A stretch of DNA of 64,000 nt from Ianthella basta (taxonomy: Eukaryota > Porifera > Demospongiae > Verongiida > Ianthellidae), in the NCBI GenBank assembly GCA_964019415.1, contig OZ025874.1:8928409-8992408 (forward strand), in the 5' to 3' direction. This document shows positions 42,618 through 53,770 of the stretch, one piece after another (positions within the stretch are counted from its first letter, which is position 1; every line of letters begins with the position of its first letter). The notes beneath the pieces are model-generated. The model was not told the DNA's origin, did not search any database, and saw only the letters and a list, made by a program, of their open reading frames with translations. The translations under genes were made by a program, and so were the position numbers.

Positions 42618-43249
42618 TTCATCTCACAAGCTTAAGACAGCTTCGACGCAACTCTTGCCACCCTAAAGTGTTAACTGCCTGGTGAACGTCTCTGTCTGTT
42701 GATTCACTATTCATAATGCACCTCTACCCCTTCCCTTATAAGGACTTATGTACGAAGCAAGTGAGCGGGACATTGTGTGTACGTAGCTATGCTCTGTACA
42801 GGAAATCATGCACAGAGTAAACAATGCAGTGACTGTTTTCAATGGATTTATTGAGATTGCTTATGCATACTGGAAGGTTTCCTACTTTCTGTTGTTGTTT
42901 GCAGGACAGAGTAGGGAAACTGTTGGCATGACTACCAACAGGCAGAGTCAAATATTATAGTATACGTAAATAACATGCCAAAATAACCATGGCTGTGGGA
43001 GTACAACGTAGTCTCCTCACTAGCCAGCTGGCTGCCACTATAATTGACCACTAAAGTCATTCCTCTTTTGCTGACATGCATATGGTATGTGGTTACAGGC
43101 CACAATGAATAGCCACAGAATTGCAGTGTAAATGCATTTACTGCATGTTGTATACGTACACATGTAGTATGAACGTATATGTTTCCATATGGTTGCATGT
43201 ATAATATAGTTAACTTACCCAGTTAAGCAACCAGAGGCTGATTATGCAA
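42618..43249. other. Spacer, no gene seen
   Basis: AT-rich sequence with no supportable exon or repeat. Confidence 0.5.
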
Positions 43250-43496
43250 CTGGGGAAACAGTTGCGTATCTGTATGGAACATAGATAGTATCTGACCATT
43301 GTAGATTTGTTGGAATCCACCAGGACAAAGAAGAAGGAAAGTTTGACCATTCCTACTTGGTACGTTCTGTGACCCATCAGTGACAATGTTCATTTTATTT
43401 GATGACTTGTATAATCATAATAGCAGAGGCAGACAATGGGCACAGTGAAGTGCAAATACCGACAGCCAGTGGTGCTACTCAATACTTTTACTGTAT
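43250..43496 (-). pseudogene. Receptor remnant (TM5-TM6 region)
   Basis: Minus-strand words GTGCCCATTGTCTGCCTCTG (VPIVCLC, TM5), AACATTGTCACTGATGGGTC (NIVTDG) and TTTGTCCTGGTGG (FVLGG, TM6) survive among indels. The same remnant occurs inverted at 63510-63710, including shared non-coding flanks, so a block containing an already dead fragment was copied. Confidence 0.75.
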
Positions 43497-44440
43497 ATAT
43501 AACAAACATATATATGTCATCACTGGTCATAGCCAAAACGGCCTTGACCTCAGCAGAGATACTTCACAACAGAATGGGAGTGATACAGTTGGTTTGTGCA
43601 GATAGTACAGGGCTAAGACTTGCATGGGACATAGACAGACACGATAGGCAATATAGACAATATATACAAATTAACACAGACAAATTAAGTTGTCAGAATT
43701 GACAAGGTTGGGTTGAGGGTGTGAGTGGTGCAGGGCTTCAATCAATGAGTGGGGACAAGCAAAGTGATCTAGCTTGCATGGCTTTATAGATGTAGAGGGC
43801 AGTTTCTTGTACTAGGGCAGGGTGGGAGGTGCACATCAGGAATGTAAATTGTTCTTTAGGGGTCAGAAGGGGGGAATTTTGACTTAGAGTGACTGCTCGT
43901 TGCATGAGTGGGTATCTGAGGTTGCAATAGTAGGAGCAGTTGAATAGGAAGTGGATTTCATCTTCAACCACTAGATTGTTGCAGATTTCACACAGGCGTT
44001 CTTCAACCAGCTTGGGAGGGTTACAGTGACGGCCACTTTCGATGTGGAGCTTGTGGTCTGATAGTCGAAATTTAGTTAATGCACTGCGGGCCTTGGGGTT
44101 GGTGATCAGAGTTAGATATGGCTCACACACTGTGACGTCATGTTTGATCAACCTGTATGCTCTTAACTTGCTCCCCCCCGATGGGGTTGCCCCTTGGGGG
44201 CAGCTTAGGTCGAACTGTAGAGATTGGATATGTTGATCATGGAGGCGTGTAAGTACTTCAGCTTTGTCTGGCTGGGTCAAGTTGGGGTTAAATCCAAGGT
44301 GTGCAAGTTGGTTCCTGATGAGGAAAGCCCATGATTTGTGTCCAGAAGTAGCTAAGTTTATTGAGGTTTGTAGAGCAAGTGAGGTGAGACAGTTTGGGTC
44401 ATTGGAGATAACGTGGTAGTAGTAGTTTAGGGATGTTACC
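43497..44440 (-). mobile_element. 5'-truncated LINE, about 944 bp, with part of its reverse-transcriptase C-terminus
   Basis: A 244-codon minus-strand frame (44472-43738) is mostly element-derived. It contains FRLSDHKLHIESGRH, ERLCEICNNLVVEDEIHF and LFNCSYY, the zinc-knuckle-like tail (SDHxLxIExGR, CxxC, EDExHFLFxC) typical of many LINE proteins. The paralogous site at 63462-63474 has no insert. GTAT is repeated at both edges (43493-43496, 44441-44444). No poly-A tail is visible. It cannot move on its own, as the catalytic RT domain is absent. Confidence 0.75.
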
Positions 44441-44540
44441 GTATGTACTATAGTACAAAATATGCATATCACTCAGTTTAATCATGATTAATTACAGGTA
44501 AGATCAGCATTGGATTACATAAATTGATTTAATATAATTA

Positions 44541-45032
44541 CTAGCTGAATGCCCGCCCTTCAGGTGGGTTCCCAGGATAACGTTTGAAATTTGAGCGTTT
44601 AAACCAATCAGAACCGTCCATTTAATTGGGAGTATTCCGTAGACTCGTTCCTTAAAACTCCGTACGTACAGAATTTACTTATGTTAATCAATTTCATTTA
44701 AAGGAGTCCAGCGGCGAAGGCACTAACCACCATAGGTCACCCCTCGTATTGCCGTAATATACTCTTCCAAGTTTGGCGAAGATTGGTGAAATATTGAAGG
44801 AGGAGTTCGTGCACAACCAAACACGATCTTTCCCTTATCTCTTAGATATGGCGGCGACCGTAAAAGTGGCAAGAACTCGGACGGAACGACATTAAACCAA
44901 ATTTCGGCTGGCGAGGTTACTCACAGTCCCCCTCTTCGTCATCCTACCAAGTTTCGTGACGTTTCGTCCAGAATTGAAGGAGATTATCCCGAACAACGAA
45001 AATGTGCGTTACCTTTATTATAATAAGATAGA
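44541..45032 (-). mobile_element. Helitron-like non-autonomous element, 492 bp, precise insertion
   Basis: Read on minus it begins TCTATCTTATTATAATAAAG and ends in a hairpin (CCCACC / GGCGGG) followed by CATTCAG and CTAG. The outside bases are A and T. The paralogous copy at 63341-63380 reads CATTCGAA then TAATTATAAT with no insert and no duplicated bases, the expected empty site for a Helitron. The 5' end resembles that of the element at 25266, so both belong to one family or related families. No coding capacity. Confidence 0.82.
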
Positions 45033-45220
45033 TTTGATTGATAATGAAATGTAGCTTAGCTGTGTTCACATATGAACGTATATTTAAGTTAAAGCACGCA
45101 TTAAAGAACCAACATGGTATGCATGACTGGTATGTGTATATGGCAGCTAGTACAGTAGACATTTATATTTACTGCAATTGCACACAAATCCCCTCTTCCT
45201 TCTCAACAATGGCAGTAGTG

Positions 45221-46177
45221 CTAGACTGTGCTTGAGGTCCCAATTGAGTCTTTTACCACTTTGGTCAACCTGCCACACGCTACCTTTGTGAACATCTTCT
45301 TGACCTGTTCCTGAACTGGCTTCAAATATGCAATGATGATGATGGGAGTTGGGAGGAGGAAGACAGCAGGAAAGCTGTAGCCAATGTACACTCCAGGTCC
45401 TGCTGCATAAATTCCAAGTAGGACTGGGAGTATCTGACCAATGACATTGATGGAACCACCCAGGACTAGGAAGAGGGCAAACTTAGCCATTCCCTTCCTG
45501 TACTTCAACCCGTCAGTGACAACACTCTTTCTGACATAGCAGAGGCAGACAATGGGCACAGTGATACTGATAGCTAACGGTATGAACCCTCCAGATGTGA
45601 TCCATGTGGCTTGGAAGATGAAACGAGCTTGAAGGATGATAGTATTGTTGTTGTCTGGGAAACAACCCACACCATCAACAAACTGCACTTCGTACACATA
45701 AGGAAGAAGAACATAGAGGCTTAAGAACCATGGCACAATCCAGAGGATGGTGATGATAAGTATAGCATATCGCTTGCTGATGGTCTTCTTCCCAAACCTC
45801 ACAACTGCCAAGACAAAAAGTGAGAAAGCTGCCAAGCTCCACAATCTTGTTACTGCTCCTCCCCCATACAGCCATAGATATGCTCGGCAGAGGTACAGTG
45901 GGGGTCTGGGGTGTTCTGGTCCCACTGCTACAAGGACAGCAGAGGTACCCACTGAGAGTAGCATAGCCATTGCTACTACCAGCCCTGCCAGCAGAAGGTT
46001 GATGAGGAAGAGACGAAGTGGTCGGGGGATGGAGTGGGCCATTGCAATTGGCACAATCAACAATCCATTGATCACTCCACCTGCAGTTGTGATCACAACC
46101 ACCAGGATGGCGTAGGCCATGAAGCCAGGACTGTCCAAGGAAGCAGCACTCTCCTGAGACAGGGTAGTGGTGTTCAT
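45221..46177 (-). CDS. Seven-transmembrane receptor, copy 11 (left gene of a head-to-head inverted pair)
   Basis: 318 codons from the ATG at 46177, N-terminus [21 protein letters not shown]1 TTAGGVINGLLIVPIAMAHS, TM3 [20 protein letters not shown], base VVRFGKK. Loop GVGCFPDNNNTIILQARFIFQATW, TM6 GGSINVIGQILPVLL, TM7 [16 protein letters not shown]. Its 5' flank is the mirror image of that of copy 12 at 48628-49602, so the two share one palindromic upstream region and are transcribed away from each other. The tail ends GTSSTV. Confidence 0.88.
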   Translation of the reverse strand: MNTTTLSQESAASLDSPGFMAYAILVVVITTAGGVINGLLIVPIAMAHSIPRPLRLFLINLLLAGLVVAMAMLLSVGTSAVLVAVGPEHPRPPLYLCRAYLWLYGGGAVTRLWSLAAFSLFVLAVVRFGKKTISKRYAILIITILWIVPWFLSLYVLLPYVYEVQFVDGVGCFPDNNNTIILQARFIFQATWITSGGFIPLAISITVPIVCLCYVRKSVVTDGLKYRKGMAKFALFLVLGGSINVIGQILPVLLGIYAAGPGVYIGYSFPAVFLLPTPIIIIAYLKPVQEQVKKMFTKVACGRLTKVVKDSIGTSSTV

Positions 46178-48627
46178 TCTTGTCTGTGCAGGACCACAAA
46201 GTGAGTGCAAAGATGTTTGCTGGGGTTCTTCAGTCTGGAGTCACTTAGTGTATGTACAGTGTACTATACCCATCTCAATGAAACTGTATAATTTCCTTCC
46301 TAACTAGTGATGTCATTCACCATATATGGTATGTATATGGGCAGTGCAATAGCTTCTATTGTACACATTTGCCTGGTGCTTCCTCAGCATGACCTCTGCC
46401 ATATACAAACTGTACAAATGTACTGTAGGTTTCCACGCTAGGGACACAATGTTTTGGGAATCACTTCAGCCTGGAGCAAGATGAAGGACTGCCCATTGCT
46501 CCTATCTTGGCCTGCATGCTGCAAGATGAATTAACGCTTCGCTTTGCACATACTCCCAGACATCAATCAAACAATGGACATTCAGCTGCCTATATGCACA
46601 CCGTGCATGAATGTAGACTTCAGGAAGCTACGTAGGTGTACATGTGTGCTTCTGTGTGTGCATGCATACTCAAATCATGCACATTGCTAACTTCTGTATG
46701 CTACAGAATGAGTAGAAGAACTAGTACTAGAATGCAAAACTAGAATGCAGCAGTCACTACATGCATGCAAGCTCATGAATTAAACTATATTATACTGCTG
46801 AATGTATATTTGTGTGTGCATGTAGTAGAATGAGAATATACTGTGAGGTATATAATTATATGCACAGTTGTATGTTGATAGTACTGTTCTAGCTATGGTG
46901 TACGTGAGGCATGCAAGCCATTTTACAGGCATGAGAACAGAATGGAGGGCATTTTGTGTACAGTAAGCTGATAGTGAAGAGGCATGACAGCAGATGGACC
47001 CCAATTACTTTGGATGGTTGTAAGGTAGCTATATTGCTACTCAGGGGTTATTTGAAGCAGCCCCAGTGAGGGCAGCAAAGAACATCTGAAACCCATAGAT
47101 GTCTTCTCTAAACATTTACTGACCTGCATGCAGGGACCTGCACATGCAGTACAACTATGGCTGTATATATACTTGAGAAGCAATATAGCTACCTTACAAC
47201 CATTACGAAGTATAAGTGGACTCCATCCGCTGTCATACCCTTTCACTATCAGCTTACTGTACACAAAATGCCCTCCATTCTTTTCTCATGCCTGTAAATG
47301 GCTTCCATGCCTCACGTACACCATAGCTGGAACAGTACTATCAATATACAACTATGCATATAATTATATACCTCACAGTATATTTTCATTCTACTACATG
47401 CACACACAAATATACATGCAGCAGTATAATATAGTTTAATTCATGAGCTTGCATGCATGTAGTGACTGCTGCATTCTAGTTTTGCATTCTAGTACTAGTT
47501 CTTCTATTCTGTAGCATACAGAAGTCAGCAATGTGCATGATTTGAGTATGCATGCACACACAGAAGCACACATGTACACCTACGTAGCTTCCTGAAGTCT
47601 ACATTCATGCACGGTGTGCATATAGGCAGCTGAATGTCGATTGTTTGATTGATGCCTGGGAGTATGTGCAAAGCGAAGTGTTAATTCACCTTGCAGCATG
47701 CAAGCCAAGATAGGAGCAATGGGCAGTCCTTCATCTTGCTCCAGGGTGAAGGGATTTCCATAACATTATTTTTCTAGCCTAAAACCTATCATACAGTACA
47801 TTCGTACAGTTTGTATATGGCATCATGAATATCAATATTGATATTATGAATATGATTATACTTTCATTACTTGCGTTAACAGTGTTGAGTATTTAGTCTG
47901 TTAACTTACAGCTCTGTTAAACCATGTTAAGTAAGCTGTTATTGCAAGTTAACAAGATCTTTTATAACTCTGGTAACTAAGGCAGTTGGTGCAGTGAATG
48001 ACATATCAGACAGCACAGCTGACTAGATTCCACTAGGATACATTGCTATGTGCAATATATACAGTATACGTACAGCATGTATGAACTGTCCATAAATCAC
48101 CATTCTGAATATTATATGTAGTAGGTTCATACTGTACACACACATACGTATACTGGGTTACTCGAGGTACCACGTTGTAGAGTATTTGCCACCTAGCAGA
48201 TATACGGGGCTATTGATTCTTGAGTGGACACATGGCAGTGCAATAATAATAAGGAATTGAGTTGTTTCAATCACAAAGTTATTCGTCAGTTACAGTTTTA
48301 GTAACTCCCTTACTCATGGTATATATGTGAGTACTGTTTGCACATGTGGTAAGTGCGATAACATACACATGCAAATTGGAAGGTATGGGAAAATGTTATA
48401 GTGTTGTTAGGTCATGCTGAGGAAGCACCAGGCAAATGTGTACAATAGAAGCTATTGCACTGCCCATATACAGTACCATATATGGTGAATGACATCACTA
48501 GTTAGGAAGGAAATTATACAGTTTCATTGAGATGGGTATAGTATACTGTACATACACTAAGTGACTCCAGACTGAAGAACCCCAGCAAACATCTTTGCAC
48601 TCACTTTGTGGCCCTGCACAGACAAGA
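46178..48627. repeat. Large imperfect palindrome between receptors 11 and 12
   Basis: From each receptor start inward, the sequence of one side reads as the inverse of the other. Examples are TTTGCTGGGGTTCTTCAGTC / GACTGAAGAACCCCAGCAAA, GGTGCTTCCTCAGCATGACC and its inverse, and AGCTACGTAGG / CCTACGTAGCT. The central unpaired stretch is about 47041-47175. The right arm has about 590 bp extra (47822-48411). Arms plus genes form an inverted duplication of about 4.4 kb. Both promoters lie within it. Confidence 0.85.
47822..48411 (-). mobile_element. Insertion in the right arm of the palindrome
   Basis: The left arm runs AGCATGACC directly into TCTGCCATATAC. In the right arm (read inverted) about 590 bp lie between these words. 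The insert contains the 165-bp dispersed repeat (47828-48000, inverse of 40205-40372). It must postdate the inverted duplication, or have been lost from the left arm. Confidence 0.65.
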
Positions 48628-49602
48628 ATGAACACCACTACCCTGCCTCAGGAGAGTGCTGCTTCCTTGGACAGTCCTGGCTTCATGGCCTACGCCATCT
48701 TGGTGGTTGTGGTTACACTGGTAGCTGGAGTGATGAATGGGCTGTTGATTGCACCACTTGCAATGGCTCACTCCATTCCTCGACCACTTCGTCTCTTTCT
48801 CATCAACCTTCTGCTGGCTGGACTGGTAGTAGCCATGGCTGTGATACTCTCAGTGGGTACCTCTGCTGTCCTTGTAGCAGCAGGACCAGAACACCCCAGA
48901 CCCCCACTGTACCTCTGCCGAGTATATTTGTGGCTATTTGCTGGAGGAGCGGTAACAAGATTGTGGAACTTGACTGCATTCTCACTTTCTGTCCTGGCAG
49001 TTGTGAGGTTTGGGAAGAAGACCATCAGCAAGCGCTATGCTGCACTTATCATTGTCATCCTCTGGATTGTGCCATGGTTCTTAAGCCTCTATGTTCTCCT
49101 TCCTTATGTGTACGAAGCACAGTATGTTGATGGTGTGGGTTGCTTTCCAGACAACAACAATACTATCATCTATGAAGCTCGTTACACCTTCATAACCATA
49201 TGGATCATGTCTGGAGGGTTCATACCATTAGCCATCAGTATCATTGTGCCCATTGTCTGCCTCTGCTATGTCAGAAAGAGTGTTGTCACTGACGGGTTGA
49301 AGTACAGGAAGGGAATGGCTAAGTTTGCTCTTTTCCTTGTCCTGGGTGGTTCCATCAATGTCATTGGTCAGATACTCCCACTCCTTCTTGGATACTATGC
49401 AGCAGGACCCGGAGTGTATCTCGGTTACGGCCTTCCTGCTATCTCCCTCATCCCAACTCCAATCATTGTCATAGCCTTCTTGAAACCAGTTCAGGAGCAG
49501 ATCATGCAGATGCTCATATCAGCGACTTTAGGCAAGTTAGCCAAAGGAGCAAAAGATGCAAAGTCGTCTACAAGCACTGTTGGCACCAGTGAGAATGTGT
49601 AG
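48628..49602 (+). CDS. Seven-transmembrane receptor, copy 12 (right gene of the head-to-head pair)
   Basis: 324 codons, [21 protein letters not shown]1 VAGVMNGLLIAPLAMAHS carries the N1.50-like Asn. TM3 [18 protein letters not shown] has T for the usual A. VVRFGKK is kept, and the loop is GVGCFPDNNNTIIYEARYTFITIWIMSGG. TM7 is changed to PTPIIVIAFLKPVQEQ, with the motif Tyr replaced by Phe, and the membrane-proximal helix is IMQMLISATLGKL. The 3' flank (GAGAACATGCATACATGTA) resembles that of copy 7, so its 3' end is related to the copy 7/8 group while its 5' half matches copy 11. Confidence 0.88.
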   Translation: MNTTTLPQESAASLDSPGFMAYAILVVVVTLVAGVMNGLLIAPLAMAHSIPRPLRLFLINLLLAGLVVAMAVILSVGTSAVLVAAGPEHPRPPLYLCRVYLWLFAGGAVTRLWNLTAFSLSVLAVVRFGKKTISKRYAALIIVILWIVPWFLSLYVLLPYVYEAQYVDGVGCFPDNNNTIIYEARYTFITIWIMSGGFIPLAISIIVPIVCLCYVRKSVVTDGLKYRKGMAKFALFLVLGGSINVIGQILPLLLGYYAAGPGVYLGYGLPAISLIPTPIIVIAFLKPVQEQIMQMLISATLGKLAKGAKDAKSSTSTVGTSENV

Positions 49603-52068
49603 ATGAGAACAGAGAACATGCATACATGTACTGTATGTACACAGTACATGTCAAGTAACTCCTTTAACTTCACAGTATACTCACACAGTTAATGCTTGCA
49701 ATCATTAGTTGACATGGCTGTGTATAAAGCTATTATGACTTTGCAATGCAATGTAATTTACCAGCTATTCTCAATGTATACACTGTTGGAAGTAGTTAAG
49801 GAGTGAAGATTGGAATATAATGGTGTGAATTGTTTGCTGCTGAGTGTGCTGACAGCAAAGCATGGATGGATGGTGAGTGTGTGTGCGTGTTGTGCATGTG
49901 AGTGATCATGAGTGTGTGTGTATGCATGTGTGTGTGCAAGCAAGCACCTGCTAACCTGCCACCTCACCTTAATAATCCCCCCAGACAACTATAAGAATCC
50001 CTTGTCAGCGTGCATAATTAGGTTATCCACCAAAGTTGCTGTGGTAATGCCATTTCCTTGTGCATTACATACCTAGACACATTACACCAGCTGAAATCAG
50101 TCACATGCATGGGTTCTGTTGTGCAATCAATGCCAAACTGAGAAATCTACATAGTGCACCAGTCACTGCTTGCATGGGTGCACGCTTGCAACGCACCGGT
50201 CGTCGCCATGGAACACACGCACAAAATCACTTCACTATATGTCACTACAGATATTGTATGGTATGCTTCTTTGACATGTGCATAGTACACAACATTCCAT
50301 CTGATGGGATGTAGTTTCTGGGGGATACAAATTAAAGTACTTCACGGTACATTAAACTACAGAAAATTTAATAGATTGCATGGTTTGAGGCAGTGCTTGC
50401 ACTGCACACAACATACCATCAGCCCAAGGTGCATCCATCAATGATGATTGCTTGGCCTTTACAGTAGGAACATGGTTATCAACATATTAATGTATGCCTC
50501 TAGCAGCACTGCAAGTGTACATGTACTGATAGCAGTGCATGATTTGTAATTGTGCTTGCAATGTCGTTAGTGGCCGTGGTAGGGAAACTCAAGATTCCTT
50601 TTCGTGAGGTCATGATCATTATTTGTGGATATGAATTTAACTTGGAGATAGGCTATCCACTCCCCAGGTTATGCATGTAGATCTTCAAATCCCAATGCAC
50701 TCTCTAAAAGGGGAGTTCCTGCTGACTGATGTACTTGTGCAGTGTCGCAATGTGCATTAATTTCAACATATACGTACCTCATCATTATGCATGTACTCTT
50801 TGTATCATGCATTATTTAATGAATGCTGATTAGCTTTGGAATCATGAGTGAATGGAAGAGTGTATGTTTATATTCTGAGAGAACTGGCTGAAGGTACACA
50901 CAAGTCATTGCTTAGAGCCCTAGCATCCCATTCTTACCCTGTAATCATTCCACAGTCTTGCACAAATGTCTTTAGACGCTCACTTTTGTTAATGCTCCCA
51001 ATCTTTGGCATACCTTACCACCTAATGTCGTTCAACCATCATCTTTCAATTTATTATATTTAACTACCTTTATTTTACTAGACCAAGAAAGTTACTCTCA
51101 CTTTTATACATTATACATGTCTGTATGTACGTATATGTTTATAGGGGAAGAATATTATAGGATTACCTTTTGTTCAACCCTGTGCATATGTTAACATAGA
51201 CAAAATTAATTCAAATTTGAAAATTTAAATTAAAAATGAGCAAATTATGCATATGATGCCAACAGATCCCTCATCTGCATGCAACCTACAGTACCCAAGC
51301 CACATCCTCACACTACACTAAAAGGGACTGCAGTTATAGCTGCAGGATAAACACATGGTCCGCATGACCACCCTGCCATGTCTCATTGACAACTAGAGAT
51401 CTATGAAGAACTACAAGTCTCAACCACATGCATGCAACAGAGATAGGCACATGGCAACACGCATAATGCTGTGTGTGCAGAGAATGACTTGCAGTGCCTC
51501 ATTCCTGCAGATGCCAAAGTCACTCCTGAATTGTATGCTGTGGTTTGGGTACACCTGCACCAACGTACACTTATAGGACTATTCAGAACATGGACTTTGA
51601 GGAGGTATTGTAGCCTACAGTTCAAAGTAGATCAAAAAGATGTTCAGAATGAGTGACTTGTGGCTGCATGGTAGGTTGAAGGTGTATAGGGATGGTTTTC
51701 TACTATGTAGTACATATAGCAGTGTAATTGTACATACATTGCTATTTACAAGTACAGTAATAGTATTATACTGTACACATGGTACACATGGTATGTAAGT
51801 ACTAGTAGCAAACAGCATGCCCAATAATTCAAGTTATTCAACACCAGCACAGGGTCAAGCCTCACAATGCACAAGGAAATATACCAGGAAAAGGAACTTA
51901 ACCGACACCAGTGAACCCACTATACATGGGGACTGCACTTATTGACCATCACTGGGTATAGGAAGCAATTTTTACAATTTCAATTGCAATAATGTATAAA
52001 TTATGAGCATATGCACAAGTTGGTATTCTTTGTTTTCAGATCGTATGTACAGCCCTGTGCGATCAGCT
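49603..52068. other. 2.5-kb spacer between receptors 12 and 13
   Basis: Contains a TG-rich stretch (about 49878-49935). The block at about 50820-51310 shares words with the copy 8 downstream spacer (GAATGCTGATTAGCT / ATCATGAGTGAATGGA), so part of it travelled with receptor flanks. Open frames of up to about 84 codons have no support. No RNA gene recognised. Confidence 0.5.
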
Positions 52069-53052
52069 ATGAACACCACTACCCTGCCTCAGGAGAGTGC
52101 TGCATCCTTGGATGGTCCTGGCTTCGTGGCCTATGCCTTCCTGCTGATCGTGATCACACTTGTAGCTGGAGTGATGAACGGACTACTGATTGCACCACTT
52201 GCACTGACCCAGTCCATCCCTCGACCACTTCAACTCTTCCTCATCAACCTTCTGCTGGCGGGGCTGGTAGTAGTAGTGGCCGTGATACTCTCATTGAGCA
52301 CCTCTGTTGCGCTTGTAGCAGTGGGACCAGAACACCCCAGACCCCCACTGTACCTCTGCCGAGCATATCTATGGCTGTATGGGGGAGGAGCGGTAACAAG
52401 ATTGTGGAGCTTGGCAGCATTTTCTCTATCTGTCCTGGCAGTGGTGAGGTTTGGGAAGAAGACCATCAGCAAGTGCTCTGCTGCACTTATCATCACCATC
52501 CTCTGGATTGTGCCATGGTTCTTAAGTCTCTACATTCTCCTTCCTTATGTGTACGAAGTACAGTTTGTTGATGGTGTGGGTTGTTTCCCAGACAACAACA
52601 ATACCATCATCCCTCAAGCTCGTTTCACCTTCCTAGCCACATGGATCACGTCTGGAGGGTTCATACCATTAGCCATCAGTATCATCGTGCCCATTGTCTG
52701 CCTCTGCTATGTCAGAAAGAGTGTTGTCACTGACGGGTTGAAGTACAGGAAGGGAATGGCTAAGTTTGCCCTCTTCCTAGTCCTGGGTGGTTCCATCAAT
52801 GTCATTGGTCAGATACTCCCAGTCCTTCTTGGATACTATGCAGCAGGACCCGGAGTGTACATTGGCTACAGCTTTCCTGCTGTCTCCCTCCTCCCAACTC
52901 CCATCATCATCATTGCCTACCTGAAGCCAGTTCAAGAGCAGGTCAAGAAGATGTTCACAGCCATGACTTGTGGCAGGTTGACAAAGGTTACAGAAGATTC
53001 AACAATGACCAAGAGCACTACCAGCACTGACGCAACTGATGAAAAGGTCTGA
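52069..53052 (+). CDS. Seven-transmembrane receptor, copy 13
   Basis: 327 codons, the longest of the set, owing to a tail rich in Thr and Ser (TMTKSTTSTDATDEKV). N-terminus [21 protein letters not shown]1 begins VAYAFLLIVITLVAGVMNGLL. TM2 VVVVAVILSLSTSVALV is more Val-rich than its relatives. VVRFGKK, CFPDNNNTIIPQARF and [16 protein letters not shown] are all present. It lacks the usual CTGCACAG before the start; instead GCGATCAG precedes CTATGAAC. The 22-residue in-frame extension upstream has no relatives and is judged untranslated. Confidence 0.88.
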   Translation: MNTTTLPQESAASLDGPGFVAYAFLLIVITLVAGVMNGLLIAPLALTQSIPRPLQLFLINLLLAGLVVVVAVILSLSTSVALVAVGPEHPRPPLYLCRAYLWLYGGGAVTRLWSLAAFSLSVLAVVRFGKKTISKCSAALIITILWIVPWFLSLYILLPYVYEVQFVDGVGCFPDNNNTIIPQARFTFLATWITSGGFIPLAISIIVPIVCLCYVRKSVVTDGLKYRKGMAKFALFLVLGGSINVIGQILPVLLGYYAAGPGVYIGYSFPAVSLLPTPIIIIAYLKPVQEQVKKMFTAMTCGRLTKVTEDSTMTKSTTSTDATDEKV

Positions 53053-53770
53053 GAACACATACATAGTAAGAAAATGCCCACCAGACCCTACCGCATTTCA
53101 TATCATACAGTTTTGCATTCATCGCTTGTTAACAGAATTGCATTAGTATCATCATCAGTGTTTTGCTTGCTGATTGATTTGAATTTAACAGAATAATGGC
53201 TCCCATAGCATGCCAACAAGCATGCAGTGTGTACATATCGGAGACTGCAGCAACATAAAATTAATGCTGTCAATTACAATGTGTAGGAATAGTGTATACT
53301 ATCTATTATACTAGTACATACAGCAGTGTATAGTTATACTTGTAAGTGCATGAAACACTGTTGTTATGCAGTAGTATTATACTGTAGTAATCACGGTATG
53401 CAAGTAGTCATAGTAAACAACATGCATGAACTATACATATTACTGGGGGGAAGTAGTTATTCAATTAGTTACAATACCTATTGATGTAATACTATACTTT
53501 CAACACCAGTATATATGTTACGCGCATATAGAGGGCTATACCACACAATAACACAAGGGAACGCACCAGGCAAATGAGCACAATAGATGCAAGTGCACCT
53601 ACTGTATATATACCATATATGGGCAAAGAACTGACTAACCACATCAGGGATCAGAAGCAGTATTACAGTCTTGTGGAGTCCAGTGTAACCTTCACAGAGG
53701 GAATTTGGACAGAAGTTCACTAACTGGTCATTTACACTGTTCCTTAGATTGTGGTCCTGCACAGACAAGT
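53053..53770. other. Spacer between receptors 13 and 14
   Basis: Receptor flank with CCATATATGGGCAAAG and AACGCACCAGGCAAATG words found before other copies (for example about 48430 and 55390). No other feature seen. Confidence 0.55.

Noticed and set aside
43738-44472. 244-codon frame considered as a host gene
   Set aside because: The C-terminal pattern SDHxLxIExGR/CxxC/EDExHFLF is LINE-like, and the whole segment is an insertion relative to the 63-kb copy.
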